Below are positions 43,032-52,712 of a stretch of 64,000 nucleotides of DNA, piece by piece. The notes beneath the pieces are model-generated. The model saw only the letters and a program-made list of their open reading frames with translations, was not told the DNA's origin and searched no databases. This DNA comes from an uncultured Sphingomonadaceae bacterium. Lineage in GTDB: Bacteria; Pseudomonadota; Alphaproteobacteria; Sphingomonadales; Sphingomonadaceae. A program made the position numbers and the translations under genes. The stretch covers positions 248,001-312,000 of the forward strand of contig CANNFX010000001.1 in the NCBI GenBank assembly GCA_947504025.1. The letters are read 5' to 3'. Numbering within the stretch: position 1 is the first letter of the stretch; the number at the start of each line of letters is the position of its first letter.

Positions 43032-45419
43032 ATGAACCGCTTCAGTAAACTGCTCCGCCATCCTAATGTGCGCGACTTTACTCTTTTGCACCTCGTCGAC
43101 CACGAGGTTGCGGAGCATGACAAGGAATGGTTTGCGCGCTGCCAGCTCTATCACACTGCGGCCTTCCCATATCTGATGTATGATTTGGTGCGACTGGTGT
43201 TAGGCGTTGCCGTATATCAAGCATTTTTTCCAATTACTTACACCATCTTACTGGCGATTTGTGGCGGTATCATAGTATCGCGGCAGTATTTTATCGAAAA
43301 ACACGTCAGGGATGAGAGCCGATCCCACATCGAAAACTTCAAGGCCATGCGGAACCTGATTATCGCACGGGCAGTTGTGTGGGGTCTGGTGCTGTTCGCC
43401 GGGCTTTCGTTGGCGCCTCCGAATATGATTCTACCACTCGTCGCCGCTGGCATGTTCACCATGTTCATCGATGGTCTGTGTATGATCGCGATGCCGAGGC
43501 GCGCCTTGCTAACCGTCGCCATCCATTCATTCGCAATTGCAATTCCGCTTATTTCATTGGGAACGGGCGGCTCGCTCCTCACAGCAGTCATCGCATTATG
43601 CGCGATACCGTTCATGCATTGGGCGGTGTTCAATTTGAATTATATGTTCGCCACACGCCGCCTGCGCACGCGAGCTGTTGGCGAGGCAAATGAAACTATC
43701 CAGATACTCCTCAACCAATATGACGAGGAAGGTAGTGATTGGCTGATCGAATGCGATAAGGATGGCCGTATCCTGCGCCCCAACGAACGCTTCTGCAAAG
43801 CGGCAAACCGTACAGCCGAAGAAATGGACGGCCTGCGTCTATCGCTTTTATTCGACCCCTCTCCCGAACGCGTCGAATTGCGCGAAATTGGAATGCGCGA
43901 AGATCCATTCCGCGATCTGGTGTTGCCTTTGACCGTAGATGGCAAGAAAGTCTGGTGGTCGATTGCCGCTCGTCCGATTTATGACGATAGCGGTGCGCTC
44001 ACGTGCTGGCGCGGTTTTATGGCTGACGTCACTCGAACACGCGAAGCGGAAGATAAGGTCACATTCATGGCGCATTATGATGTGCTGACCAACCTGCCCA
44101 ATCGTAGCCTTTTCAACACGACACTCAGCCGCGCATTCAACCGGCGCAATAATGCTGATTTGCTTGCGGTTTTGTATATTGACCTCGATCACTTCAAGTC
44201 GATCAACGACACCTATGGTCATTCTGTTGGCGATGGCGTTCTGGCCGAAGCTGGTCAGCGGATCGAGCGTGCCGTTAACGCCAACGCCATGGTCGCCCGG
44301 CTTGGCGGTGATGAATTTGCAGTATTGCTCGACAAAATCGATAGCCGCGAAGACGCTCTCAACGCAGCCCAAGCCATTGTTACCGCTATGGACGAAGCGA
44401 TAATGCATGACGGGCAGCAACTTCCGCTTGGTGCCAGTGTCGGTGTAGCCTTTGCACCTGACAATGGCCTCACAGGCGAAGATGTACTTCAGGCTGCCGA
44501 TTTGGCGCTTTATGATGCCAAAGCACGCGGCCGCCGCGGAGCCTCCCTGTTCGATCCGGCGATGCAAGAACAAGTTCAGGAACGCCGTAGCATGGAGCTC
44601 GACTTGCGTGCAGCGCTCAAGCGCGGCGAACTGGCAGTATACTATCAGCCGCTACTGGACGCCAAGACTGGCAACACCGCTGGTTACGAAGCCCTTCTGC
44701 GTTGGCAGCACCCGGAACGGGGATTGATCCCGCCCGATGTCTTTATTCCAATTGCCGAAGATACTGGCGATATCATTCCAATAGGCGCCTGGGTCCTGCG
44801 TGAAGCATTGATGGAAGCCAGCAGCTGGCCTGACGATCTGTTTATCTCGGTAAACCTGTCACCCATGCAGATGCGCGACGAAGGTTTGATCAACACAATT
44901 ATCGGCGCCCTGGCCTCCAGTGGCATCCAACCAAACCGGCTGGAACTAGAGATTACCGAGACTACGCTCATGACTGACAGCGAGGAAAACCTGTCGCTGC
45001 TTCACAAGATTCGCGGTCTTGGCGTCAACATCGCCCTCGATGATTTCGGGACCGGTTACTCGTCGCTCAACTATCTGCGCAGCTTCCCGTTTGACAAGAT
45101 TAAGATCGATCGCTGCTTTGTCGCCGATCTCGGGGAAAAGGACGACAGCCAAGCCATCGTTCAGGCAGTAATCGGGCTCGCCAGTAAGTTGAACATGCGC
45201 ACAACAGCCGAGGGCGTCGAAAACGAAAGCCAGTTCGCCAATCTGCGAGCGCAAGGATGCAGCCAGGTGCAGGGCTTCCTGTTCAGCAAGGCGAAGCCTG
45301 CCAATCAGTTGCCCCATTCCGGCAAGCGAGCAGATTTTGCCAGCCGGGCGGCTGAAGTAGCCAAACTGGAAATCAAGAAGCGCAAACCGGCAGCACGGCG
45401 TAACCGGAAGGCTGGATAG
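43032..45419 (+). CDS. Membrane GGDEF-EAL protein with PAS domain (cyclic-di-GMP turnover)
   Basis: A 795-residue cyclic-di-GMP enzyme. Residues 40-220 hold about six hydrophobic helices. A PAS-like region follows (ECDKDGRILRPNERFCKAAN), then GGDEF (RLGGDEFAVLL near 425; LYIDLDHFK) and EAL (YEALLRWQHPERGLIPPDVF near 552; EITETTLM; DDFGTGYSSLNYL near 670). Both catalytic signatures are intact, so it could be bifunctional. The residues before RLGGDEF do not form an RxxD inhibitory site. The ribosome site lies in a long hairpin. It converges with cobS, 3 bp apart. Confidence 0.93.
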   Translation: MNRFSKLLRHPNVRDFTLLHLVDHEVAEHDKEWFARCQLYHTAAFPYLMYDLVRLVLGVAVYQAFFPITYTILLAICGGIIVSRQYFIEKHVRDESRSHIENFKAMRNLIIARAVVWGLVLFAGLSLAPPNMILPLVAAGMFTMFIDGLCMIAMPRRALLTVAIHSFAIAIPLISLGTGGSLLTAVIALCAIPFMHWAVFNLNYMFATRRLRTRAVGEANETIQILLNQYDEEGSDWLIECDKDGRILRPNERFCKAANRTAEEMDGLRLSLLFDPSPERVELREIGMREDPFRDLVLPLTVDGKKVWWSIAARPIYDDSGALTCWRGFMADVTRTREAEDKVTFMAHYDVLTNLPNRSLFNTTLSRAFNRRNNADLLAVLYIDLDHFKSINDTYGHSVGDGVLAEAGQRIERAVNANAMVARLGGDEFAVLLDKIDSREDALNAAQAIVTAMDEAIMHDGQQLPLGASVGVAFAPDNGLTGEDVLQAADLALYDAKARGRRGASLFDPAMQEQVQERRSMELDLRAALKRGELAVYYQPLLDAKTGNTAGYEALLRWQHPERGLIPPDVFIPIAEDTGDIIPIGAWVLREALMEASSWPDDLFISVNLSPMQMRDEGLINTIIGALASSGIQPNRLELEITETTLMTDSEENLSLLHKIRGLGVNIALDDFGTGYSSLNYLRSFPFDKIKIDRCFVADLGEKDDSQAIVQAVIGLASKLNMRTTAEGVENESQFANLRAQGCSQVQGFLFSKAKPANQLPHSGKRADFASRAAEVAKLEIKKRKPAARRNRKAG

Positions 45420-45422
45420 GCC

Positions 45423-46409
45423 TTACGCCTTAGAGACGACGCTTTCAGGCAAATCTATGTTGAATACGCGCTGGTAATACTCAGCCACCAATATCCGCTC
45501 TGCTTCGTCGCATTTGTTGAGGAAGCTAAGGCGGAATGCAAAGCCGATGTCCTTGAAAATTTCAGCATTCTGCGCCCATGTGATCACCGTACGCGGGCTC
45601 ATCACCGTCGAGATATCGCCATTGATGAAACCCTGACGCGTCAGCTCTGCAACGCGGACCATCTTGGTCACATCGTCAGGCTTGGTATCGGGTGACTTGG
45701 CGGAAATGATCTTCTGTTCGACTTCTTCAGCCAGATAATTCAAGCCAACCACGATATTCCAGCGATCCATCTGGCCCTGGTTAATCGCCTGCGTGCCGTG
45801 ATAAAGCCCGCTGGTGTCGCCAAGCCCGACCGTATTGGCAGTAGCGAACAAGCGGAAATGTGGATCAGGCCGGATAACACGGTTTTGGTCGAGCAGTGTC
45901 AGCTTGCCTTCGGTTTCGAGCACGCGCTGAATTACGAACATCACATCCGGACGGCCAGCGTCATATTCGTCGAACACCAGCGCAGTCGGTGTCTGCAAAG
46001 CCCATGGCAAAAGGCCTTCGCGGAATTCGGTGACCTGCAAACCATCGCGCAGCACAATCGCATCGCGGCCAACCAGATCGATCCGGCTAATATGCGCATC
46101 CAGATTGATACGGACACAAGGCCAGTTCAGCCGCGCAGCGACCTGTTCGATATGGGTCGATTTACCCGTGCCGTGATAACCTTGCACCATCACCCGGCGG
46201 TTAAATGCAAAGCCCGCCAGAATCGCCAGTGTCGTATCCGGATCGAAAACATAGCCTTCGTCCAGATCGGGCACGCGGCTATCGGCCTTGGAGAAGGCGG
46301 GAACCTTCATATCAATATCGATGCCAAACGTCTCGCGGACGCTGATCTCGGTATCAGGAGCGGATAGGACGGTTTTGTCGCCGTGGCTTGTGTTGGTCAT
46401 ATCATTCAT
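45423..46409 (-). CDS. cobS: Cobaltochelatase-type AAA+ protein CobS
   Basis: A 328-residue AAA+ ATPase (CobS). It shows [20 protein letters not shown], Walker A in [35 protein letters not shown] (Walker B), [14 protein letters not shown] and [16 protein letters not shown]. In aerobic B12 synthesis it works with CobT and CobN; in many alphaproteobacteria it is kept without CobN for an unknown role. CobT, usually next to it, is not adjacent here: the 3' neighbour is the GGDEF-EAL gene. I start at ATG 46409; an ATG at 46400 is possible and neither has a clear ribosome site. Confidence 0.9.
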   Translation of the reverse strand: MNDMTNTSHGDKTVLSAPDTEISVRETFGIDIDMKVPAFSKADSRVPDLDEGYVFDPDTTLAILAGFAFNRRVMVQGYHGTGKSTHIEQVAARLNWPCVRINLDAHISRIDLVGRDAIVLRDGLQVTEFREGLLPWALQTPTALVFDEYDAGRPDVMFVIQRVLETEGKLTLLDQNRVIRPDPHFRLFATANTVGLGDTSGLYHGTQAINQGQMDRWNIVVGLNYLAEEVEQKIISAKSPDTKPDDVTKMVRVAELTRQGFINGDISTVMSPRTVITWAQNAEIFKDIGFAFRLSFLNKCDEAERILVAEYYQRVFNIDLPESVVSKA

Positions 46410-46604
46410 CGCATGGTCGGTTAGCGGTGCAAACGCGTTGCTGCAAGCCACTGATCGGCGCGGCCATTCACATAACCAGTGTCGAGCCTGTATCTTCGAA
46501 GAAATGGCAGGAACATTGCGCTGGATTTTTCCAGGGAAGTACCATTGTCGCCTCAATTTGACGATAGAGCCGTATTCTCAATTGTAGTTAGAGGATAAAT
46601 CCCG

Positions 46605-46970
46605 ATGGCATATATCGAAGGCTTCGTCGTCCCGGTCCCCCAAGCGAAAAAGGACGAATATCTCGAATTGGCCCGCAAATCCGCACCGATGTTCAGGGAT
46701 TGCGGCGCGACACGCATAGTTGAATGTTGGGGCGATGATTTGATGAAAGGCGAGCACACCGATTTTTACGGAGCCGTCAAAGCTGAAGAAGGTGAGAACG
46801 TAGTCTTTTCCTGGATCGAATATCCCGACAAGGCGACACGCGATGAAGCCTATAAGAAAATAGAGGAACATCCTGATGCGCAGATGATGCAAGAAATGCC
46901 GTTCGACGGTAAGCGCATTATCTTCTCCGGATTTGCACCGATTTTTGACACTGCAGGCGAACTGGCCTGA
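46605..46970 (+). CDS. DUF1428 family protein (YbaA-like)
   Basis: A 121-residue small soluble protein of the DUF1428 family, a ferredoxin-like alpha+beta barrel fold from which no activity is established. Family stretches are YIEGFVVPVPQAKKDEYLEL, CWGDDLMKGEHTDFYGAVKA, VVFSWIEYPDKATRD and MPFDGKRIIFSGFAPIF. The ATG has AGAGGA about 9 bases upstream. A glutathione transferase-like gene follows 15 bp later, so the two probably form an operon. It lies between cobS and the DUF998-like gene. Confidence 0.9.
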   Translation: MAYIEGFVVPVPQAKKDEYLELARKSAPMFRDCGATRIVECWGDDLMKGEHTDFYGAVKAEEGENVVFSWIEYPDKATRDEAYKKIEEHPDAQMMQEMPFDGKRIIFSGFAPIFDTAGELA

Positions 46971-46985
46971 CCAAGGAATCTGACG

Positions 46986-47615
46986 ATGGCTGATTACACA
47001 TTCTTCACCAATCCGATGAGCCGTGGGCAGATCGCGCGCTGGGCGCTGCACGAAGCAGGTGCCAATTACCATACAGTTTTGGTGGATTGGGTTGCGAAGC
47101 CGCAGTCATTGCTGGACGTCAATCCAATGGGCAAAGTGCCAACGCTGGTGCACCATCATGGCGGCAAGGATAATGTCATTTCCGAAGCCGCTGCGATCTG
47201 CGCCTATCTCGCGCAATCATCGGCACCAGAGCTCGCTCCCAAAGAAAGCGAAATGGCAGATTATTATCGCTGGCTGTTTTTCGCTCAGGGCCCGTTGGAG
47301 CAGGCAATCCTCGCCCGTTCGATGGGTTGGGAAGTGCCCGAGGGCAAAAACATGACGGCCGGCTTCGGGAGCTATGATCTCACCGTCGATAATTTGGATC
47401 AGATGCTACAAGGCCGGAATTATGTGTGCGGCGAGCGTTTCACGATGGCTGACGTCTATGTTGGCAGTCAGGTCGATTGGGGCATTGCATTCAAAACGCT
47501 GCCCGAACGCGCCTCATTTGTTGCCTATGCCGAACGCCTGCGTGGCCGCGACGCCTATAAGGCAGCTAAGGCAATCGACATGAAACTAATCGAAGAGGCA
47601 CGGGCAGGCGCTTAG
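46986..47615 (+). CDS. Glutathione S-transferase family protein
   Basis: A 209-residue protein with the GST N-terminal thioredoxin-like domain (FFTNPMSRGQIARWALHEAG, LDVNPMGKVPTLV and the glutathione-contacting VISEAAAICAYLA) and an all-helical C-terminal domain (DYYRWLFFAQGPLEQAILAR, FTMADVYVGSQVDWGI). Ser11-Arg type start suggests a beta- or theta-like bacterial GST. The substrate is unknown. The start has a ribosome-site-like AAGGAA. It is co-directional with DUF1428 and converges on the DUF998-like gene. Confidence 0.9.
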   Translation: MADYTFFTNPMSRGQIARWALHEAGANYHTVLVDWVAKPQSLLDVNPMGKVPTLVHHHGGKDNVISEAAAICAYLAQSSAPELAPKESEMADYYRWLFFAQGPLEQAILARSMGWEVPEGKNMTAGFGSYDLTVDNLDQMLQGRNYVCGERFTMADVYVGSQVDWGIAFKTLPERASFVAYAERLRGRDAYKAAKAIDMKLIEEARAGA

Positions 47616-47647
47616 GCCGAGCGCACAGATGGTTGCGATCAGCTTAG

Positions 47648-48229
47648 TCAGGCCTTCAACCGCGAGTGTTGTAATACGAAAACCAGTGGCCACAGGAAAT
47701 TGATCGATCCAAAAAATCTCTGCGTCAGACCAGAATAGCCCTCGGGGTCGAAGCCGTTCAGCATCAACCACAGATAGATCACGCCCATAAAGCTGACGAA
47801 TGCAGTCAGACCATAGAGCTTCTCTCGTAGCCGTTCGTCCCGGACATCCAACAGTGACAGCGCCGGTGCGATTATGTTGAAAATCCCGATGATGTAGAGG
47901 CCGTGCATCGGTCCACCCATAGGCCATATTCCGTTGGCGACCATCGACACTCCAAAAATGATCCAGCAAAGACCACCGACAGACAGGGTCCGGCCCGAGA
48001 TCGTCCAGATTCCAACACCGAACGCAATTAGCGAAAGTCCGGCAATCCAAGCGGCCAAATTGGCGATTTGGTGTGCGGCCCCGTCTTCCAAGGTCATCAC
48101 ACTTACGTGCGAAGCAATGGCACTGTAATCGGTCGCGAAGAAACCAGCTATTGTCGCCAATAGCAACCAAGCTGGCAGTGGAATGATGCCTGCTTTTACC
48201 AGCAATAACTGAGTGTTTGTTGGCATCAT
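47648..48229 (-). CDS. DUF998-like multi-pass membrane protein
   Basis: A 193-residue integral membrane protein with about six hydrophobic helices (IIPLPAWLLLATIAGFFATD, AAWIAGLSLIAFGVGIWTIS, GLCWIIFGVSMVANGIWPMG, YIIGIFNIIAPALSLLDV, LYGLTAFVSFMGVIYLWLML, FFGSINFLWPLVFVLQ). The WPMGGPMHGLYI segment is typical of DUF998. The function is unknown. A ribosome site (AGGAGCG) precedes the ATG at 48229. A perfect 7-bp inverted repeat lies in its promoter, suggesting TetR-type control. Confidence 0.72.
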   Translation of the reverse strand: MMPTNTQLLLVKAGIIPLPAWLLLATIAGFFATDYSAIASHVSVMTLEDGAAHQIANLAAWIAGLSLIAFGVGIWTISGRTLSVGGLCWIIFGVSMVANGIWPMGGPMHGLYIIGIFNIIAPALSLLDVRDERLREKLYGLTAFVSFMGVIYLWLMLNGFDPEGYSGLTQRFFGSINFLWPLVFVLQHSRLKA

Positions 48230-48265
48230 TTGCGCTCCTGATTGCAGCCCGATCCAACCGGGGTC

Positions 48266-48299
48266 ACAAGTGGTTACGTTTACACTTGTAGTCTGTCAA
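48266..48299 (-). promoter_or_regulatory. Promoter with inverted-repeat operator before the DUF998-like gene
   Basis: On the minus strand TTGACA (48299-48294) is a good -35 box; a -10 (TAACCA, 17-bp spacing) is weak. ACAAGTG and CACTTGT (48266-48289 on the plus strand) are perfect 7-bp inverted arms separated by 10 bases, between the -35 box and beyond the -10, as for a TetR/MarR-type operator. Confidence 0.45.
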
Positions 48300-48889
48300 G
48301 CCAGAGCGCGGCTTGCTTTCAAGAGGTTATACGCCTCCACCACGCGGCCTAGGCGCGCTTCGTAACTGCGATCTCCGCCGTTGCGGTCAGGGTGATAGCG
48401 ACGCACCAGTTCGGCATAACGTTTGCGCAACTGTGTGCGGTCAATCTGCGTACCGAGCCCCATAGCTTCCAGCGCCATGTCTTCCTCCGCTGAAAAACGC
48501 CGGACGTTGCCGCGATTTGCGCCGCTCGCAGCTTGCCGTTTTATGCTGGCCGAGCGCGCGCCGATGGCATCGAGTGGATCCTTGAAACTGGCCCAATTCG
48601 GCATTCCGTCGATGCCCGCGTCGGGTTTGAAGGCTCGCGTTTCAGTTTCCCAGCCCGCGGTGGGCGATTGGGCAGCGATTATCTCATCCGCTTCCATTCC
48701 GGCGAACCAATCATAGCCTGCGTTGAATTCGCGAACATGCTCAAGGCAGTACCAGCGCCAACTGCCCGGACCGTCGAAACCCGGGCCGCGGCCACCAGGC
48801 GCGCGGAATTCGCCACCCTCGCGGCAGCCGGGACGTTCGCAGAGTCTGCCCTCGGGATCGTGACGGCCATGGAATCTACTTTGCTTCAT
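48296..48889 (-). CDS. J-domain (DnaJ-type) protein
   Basis: A 197-residue protein with an N-terminal part rich in cysteine and arginine (CERPGCREGGEFRAPGGRGP) and tryptophan (SWRWYCLEHV), and a C-terminal J domain with the HPD tripeptide (RRYHPDRNGGDRSYEARLGR). In alphaproteobacteria this short J protein sits beside BolA and cobS, as it roughly does here, and would stimulate DnaK. The CxxxxC plus C-x-x-H in the front part may bind zinc. Divergent from bolA. Confidence 0.85.
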   Translation of the reverse strand: MKQSRFHGRHDPEGRLCERPGCREGGEFRAPGGRGPGFDGPGSWRWYCLEHVREFNAGYDWFAGMEADEIIAAQSPTAGWETETRAFKPDAGIDGMPNWASFKDPLDAIGARSASIKRQAASGANRGNVRRFSAEEDMALEAMGLGTQIDRTQLRKRYAELVRRYHPDRNGGDRSYEARLGRVVEAYNLLKASRALA

Positions 48890-48947
48890 TGTCCTTTAGG
48901 ATGGGGATGCCCACGTGATAAGGGAACCCCGAAGAGGAACGAAATTG

Positions 48948-49223
48948 ATGGCAAGCATTGCAAATGAGATGGACGCCCTGTTGCGCAAGGCTTTCTCACC
49001 CTCCGTACTGGAGATAATCAACGACAGCGCCAAACACTCCGGTCACTCAGGCGACGACGGCAGTGGCGAATCGCATTTCACTATCGTAATCGAAAGTGGC
49101 GCCTTCACCGGCAAGAGCAGGTTAGAGCGCCAACGGATGATCAACGGCGCGCTTGGAGACATCCCCGGCGACCGCGTTCACGCTCTTGCGATCAAAGCGA
49201 GCGCGCCGGAGAAACAATCGTGA
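48948..49223 (+). CDS. bolA: BolA family protein
   Basis: A 91-residue BolA protein, partner of monothiol glutaredoxins in iron-sulfur or iron signalling. Family features: the helical SVLEIINDSAKHSGHSG region, HFTIVIESGAFTGKSRLERQ with the conserved lysine/arginine pattern, and GDIPGDRVHALAIKAS. I take the ATG at 48948 (AGAGGA upstream); a GTG at 48915 would overlap the divergent dnaJ region. The stop overlaps the GTG start of the following SDR (GTGA). BolA, J protein and CobS form a conserved alphaproteobacterial neighbourhood. Confidence 0.93.
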   Translation: MASIANEMDALLRKAFSPSVLEIINDSAKHSGHSGDDGSGESHFTIVIESGAFTGKSRLERQRMINGALGDIPGDRVHALAIKASAPEKQS

Positions 49224-50035
49224 ACTTCACCGGACAGACGATCTGGATCACAGGTGCGAGCAGCGGCATCGGACGAGCCTTAGCGGGTAAATTTGGCGCG
49301 GCCGGCGCGAAGCTGATTCTGTCGGGACGGGACGAAGCACGCTTGAATCAAGTGGCCGAAGAGGTGGACGCCCGAACACTTATCCTGCCCTTTGAGGTCC
49401 GTGACGAAGCTGCGCGAACATCTGCGATCGAGCAGGCAATCGCATGGACCGGTAACGTCGATGTCTTCGTAAACAATGCGGGTATCTCTCAGCGTTCGCA
49501 AGCGATCAATACGCCGATGCAGGTCTATAACGATATTATTGATATCGACTTGCTGGCACCGATCGCGCTGACGCAGGCGCTGCTGCCCAACATGGTGGAA
49601 CGCGGTAGCGGAAAACTGATCTTCATGTCCTCCATCGCGGGCAAAGTCGGCGTGCCGCTGCGGACGGCATATTGCGCGGCGAAGCATGGCCTGATTGGAT
49701 ATGCCGACGCATTACGGGGCGAGCTTTCGAATAAAGGAGTGGATGTCCATGTCGTCGCTCCCGGATCAGTCGCTACCGACGTATCACGCAACGCTCTAAA
49801 CGCGGAAGGCGAGAAGCGCGGGGTAAGCGACCGCGCAATCGACAACGGCATTCCCGCTGACGAAGCGGCGGAAGAAATTATCGCGGGCGTCGCAGCGGGC
49901 CAGCGCGAGATTATTGTCGCACGCGGCTTTGAACTTGCAATGGGCGAAATGCGGCGGACATCCGACCAACTATTCGACCAGGTCGCCGCGATGGTTGCGG
50001 ACGGTTATATCGAAAAAATGGAAGCACAAGACTGA
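49220..50035 (+). CDS. Short-chain dehydrogenase/reductase (SDR)
   Basis: A 271-residue SDR: TGASSGIGRALAGKFG, NNAGIS, LIFMSSIAGKVGVP with the catalytic serine, and the Tyr/Lys pair in YCAAKHGL. The longer C-terminal part (MGEMRRTSDQLFDQVAAMVA) is like the DHRS7B/estradiol-dehydrogenase-like subgroup often linked to lipid metabolism. The substrate is unknown. The GTG start overlaps the bolA stop, and its TGA overlaps the next ATG (TGATG). Confidence 0.88.
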   Translation: MNFTGQTIWITGASSGIGRALAGKFGAAGAKLILSGRDEARLNQVAEEVDARTLILPFEVRDEAARTSAIEQAIAWTGNVDVFVNNAGISQRSQAINTPMQVYNDIIDIDLLAPIALTQALLPNMVERGSGKLIFMSSIAGKVGVPLRTAYCAAKHGLIGYADALRGELSNKGVDVHVVAPGSVATDVSRNALNAEGEKRGVSDRAIDNGIPADEAAEEIIAGVAAGQREIIVARGFELAMGEMRRTSDQLFDQVAAMVADGYIEKMEAQD

Positions 50036-50943
50036 TGGCTAATGTGATGGAAACACCTCAGGCGCGGGTAACTCTCGCCAGCGGCATCGAACTAGATGTC
50101 TTGGACGTAGGACCGAAAGACGCGCCTGTTCTGATCTTCCTGCATGGTTTCCCCGAGAGCCATCGTACTTGGCGCCGCCAAATCACCAATTTCTCGGACC
50201 GCTATCGCTGTATCGCTCCCGACCAACGCGGCTATCGCGGATCGTCAAAACCACAAGACGCGGAAAGCTACACGCCTGACAAATTGATTGGTGACATTTT
50301 CCAGATGGCCGATGCGTTGGGCGTCGATAAATTCACAATCGTCGGCCATGATTGGGGCGGCGCGATCGCTTGGGGTACAGCGCTGACCGGTCAGATGGTT
50401 GGCCGGGTCACCGGAGCAGTAATCGCCAACGCACCTCACCCAGTCATTTTCTCGCGGCTTCTCTACACCGACAAATCACAGCGAGAGTCGAGCCAGTATA
50501 TGCGCGCCTTCCGCGACTCCGCTAATGACGAATTGATCCGCGAGCAAGGGCTTACGGGCATCCTTATGCAGGAAGTGAAGTGGGATCGGCCCAGCAAGAT
50601 GGAACCGGAAGAACGCGAAGCTTTACTGGCTGACTGGCAAGATCGTGACGCTGCCTTTGGTATGCTCAACTGGTATCGCGGCACGCCACTGGTCGTTCCA
50701 TCAATGGACGAACCTTATGAACTGCCCGCCGGTTACTCAGCACCGCCCATCCCGCCGCTCACAATTCCGACACTTGTGATTTGGGCAATGGACGATCTGG
50801 CCTTGCCTGCAGTCAACATCGAAGGACTCGACGAGTTCGTGACCGATCTAACGCTCGTAAAAGTACCCGATTGCGGTCACTTTGTGCCTTGGGAAGCCCC
50901 CGATCAGGTCAACGCTGCGATGGAAGCATTCTTGGCAGGTTAG
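50035..50943 (+). CDS. Alpha/beta hydrolase, epoxide hydrolase-like
   Basis: A 302-residue alpha/beta hydrolase: oxyanion motif HGFPES, nucleophile motif GHDWGG (catalytic Asp), cap domain, then WAMDDLALP (acid) and the base in DCGHFVPWEAPD. HGxPxS and GHDWGG with a cap domain favour an epoxide hydrolase; a haloalkane dehalogenase is less likely because no second halide-binding Trp pattern stands out. Coupled to the SDR gene, so the pair may act on the same oxidised lipid or epoxide. Converges on DUF2332 with a 4-base overlap. Confidence 0.87.
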   Translation: MANVMETPQARVTLASGIELDVLDVGPKDAPVLIFLHGFPESHRTWRRQITNFSDRYRCIAPDQRGYRGSSKPQDAESYTPDKLIGDIFQMADALGVDKFTIVGHDWGGAIAWGTALTGQMVGRVTGAVIANAPHPVIFSRLLYTDKSQRESSQYMRAFRDSANDELIREQGLTGILMQEVKWDRPSKMEPEEREALLADWQDRDAAFGMLNWYRGTPLVVPSMDEPYELPAGYSAPPIPPLTIPTLVIWAMDDLALPAVNIEGLDEFVTDLTLVKVPDCGHFVPWEAPDQVNAAMEAFLAG

Positions 50944-52001
50944 TCGCCGAACCACTCCACCCACGCACCATGCGGATGCGCGCAGCCGAGCAGCTGGGCC
51001 TTGCCGCCACCGGGCCAGTATTTCACGTGTAGTTCGTGACGGAACGTTTCGCGATTGGTCTCAAGCGACACCCATGCGAGTGGCCGTTCGCTGGTGGCGC
51101 TTGCGCCTGCCTGTTCCATTGCTGCTTCGATCCCCTTGCGTATCTCGGCTGGAATATATTGCCATACGATGGAGTGGAACAGCACGCGTGTGACACCTTG
51201 TTCCTGCGGCATTGCTAAGCGTTCTGTGACCCATGCACCTGCATCCATTTGGACAACATCGGGGCGCTTTTCCTGAGCAAAACCGATCGCTGCATCGATC
51301 CGTCCGATCCTTTCTGTAACCTCTGGCCAGACGTAACTCTTTAGCCGCAAGCCCATCTCGGGCTCAGAAAGGTCGATTGGTGTCAGGTCGCAACCTTGGA
51401 TCGAAACAATTTCAACCGGGTTGTCGGGCGGAGGAGCGCCCTTCCATTCGGGCCTAATCTGCATCGGCGAACCCCCAACGCCCGCAAACACACCCGCTAG
51501 GTCGAACTCGAACCGTTCCATCATCGTATTAACGCCGGCGCTGGATCCCAGCTCGTTCAGCTCGAAACGTGGCCCGACCTTGCCCGACAACCACATTAGG
51601 CCTGCCATAATACTGGCTGATCGGCCCGCTTCATTCGTCTGAGGCGGACCATCCAACCAGGGCAACAAATGCTCGTCATGCCGCTCGACCATCGCTGAAA
51701 CTATGTTGTCGACCTGATTCTGATCGGTGATTTCACCCGAGTATACTGTCCGAAGGCTGCGATCTGTGTCGGTAAGCAACAGATTGTGCAATCCGCCCGC
51801 CAAACGCAGCGGCAGCGCGTCTTCTATCACGTTGCCAGGCCACTCGCGCATTCGCGTGCCGGTGGCCGTATCCCCCTCGATCACGCGCAATTGCGCCAGC
51901 ACGACCCGGGCGGTGCATTCAGCCCCAGCTTTGGCTGCGTGCTCTGCCTGCCAGCGAATTCCTGCAGGAACATCGCGTAGCTGCATCAGATCTTCGGCCA
52001 T
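50940..52001 (-). CDS. DUF2332 family protein
   Basis: A 353-residue protein of DUF2332, a family of unknown function that is widespread in actinobacteria and alphaproteobacteria. Features are [72 protein letters not shown] and [20 protein letters not shown]. The ELGSSAGVN stretch resembles a methyltransferase SAM-binding loop, and the family is thought to contain a methyltransferase-like fold; that is inference. Divergent from hisG, 42 bp apart. Confidence 0.85.
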   Translation of the reverse strand: MAEDLMQLRDVPAGIRWQAEHAAKAGAECTARVVLAQLRVIEGDTATGTRMREWPGNVIEDALPLRLAGGLHNLLLTDTDRSLRTVYSGEITDQNQVDNIVSAMVERHDEHLLPWLDGPPQTNEAGRSASIMAGLMWLSGKVGPRFELNELGSSAGVNTMMERFEFDLAGVFAGVGGSPMQIRPEWKGAPPPDNPVEIVSIQGCDLTPIDLSEPEMGLRLKSYVWPEVTERIGRIDAAIGFAQEKRPDVVQMDAGAWVTERLAMPQEQGVTRVLFHSIVWQYIPAEIRKGIEAAMEQAGASATSERPLAWVSLETNRETFRHELHVKYWPGGGKAQLLGCAHPHGAWVEWFGD

Positions 52002-52043
52002 TGTGCGTTGCCCTTTCCCGCTGTGACTACTATCTGCCGCGCC

Positions 52044-52712
52044 ATGGCCGAAAATACGACATCACAGCTGACATTTGCCATTCCCAAGGGACGCATCCTA
52101 GAAGAGGCGCTACCTGTGATGGCGCGTGCAGGCATCGTGCCGGAACAGGCGTTTCACGACAAGAGCAACCGCGCACTATCATTTGCGACCACGCGTACCG
52201 ATATGCGCCTGATCCGCGTCCGAGCGTTTGATGTTGCAACATTCGTAGCACATGGTGCGGCCCATGTCGGCATCGTTGGTTCGGACGTGATCGAAGAGTT
52301 CGATTATTCAGAGCTTTACGGACCGGTTGATCTCGACATTGGCCACTGCCGCTTGTGCGTCGCTGAACCTGCAGAAGGTCGAGGCGAAGACGGCAACGCC
52401 AGCCACATGCGCGTTGCGACAAAATATCCCAATCTCACCCAACGCTATTTCGAGCAACAAGGCATTCAAGCCGAATGCGTCAAGCTCAACGGCGCAATGG
52501 AGCTCGCGCCAGGCCTCGGCCTTGCTAGCCGGATCGTCGACCTCGTCTCGACCGGCAAGACGATGCGCGACAACGGGCTTGTCGAAACAGCTACGATTAT
52601 TCCCGTCAGCGCCCGGCTTATTGTCAATCGCGCTGCACTAAAGACCGACCCACGTGTTGCAGAGCTCGTCGAGGCATTTCGGGCCGAAACCGTCAAACAG
52701 GCAACCGTCTGA
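52044..52712 (+). CDS. hisG: ATP phosphoribosyltransferase (short form)
   Basis: First step of histidine synthesis: ATP + PRPP to phosphoribosyl-ATP. The 222-residue HisG_S form has the N-terminal [60 protein letters not shown] and [15 protein letters not shown], but no C-terminal regulatory domain. Short-form HisG normally requires HisZ as a regulatory partner; HisZ is not in the window. I start at ATG 52044. It is followed by hisD with a one-base overlap. Confidence 0.94.
   Translation: MAENTTSQLTFAIPKGRILEEALPVMARAGIVPEQAFHDKSNRALSFATTRTDMRLIRVRAFDVATFVAHGAAHVGIVGSDVIEEFDYSELYGPVDLDIGHCRLCVAEPAEGRGEDGNASHMRVATKYPNLTQRYFEQQGIQAECVKLNGAMELAPGLGLASRIVDLVSTGKTMRDNGLVETATIIPVSARLIVNRAALKTDPRVAELVEAFRAETVKQATV

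Noticed and set aside
43640..44573. Large minus-strand frames opposite the GGDEF-EAL gene
   Set aside because: Antisense to well-conserved domains; no start signals.
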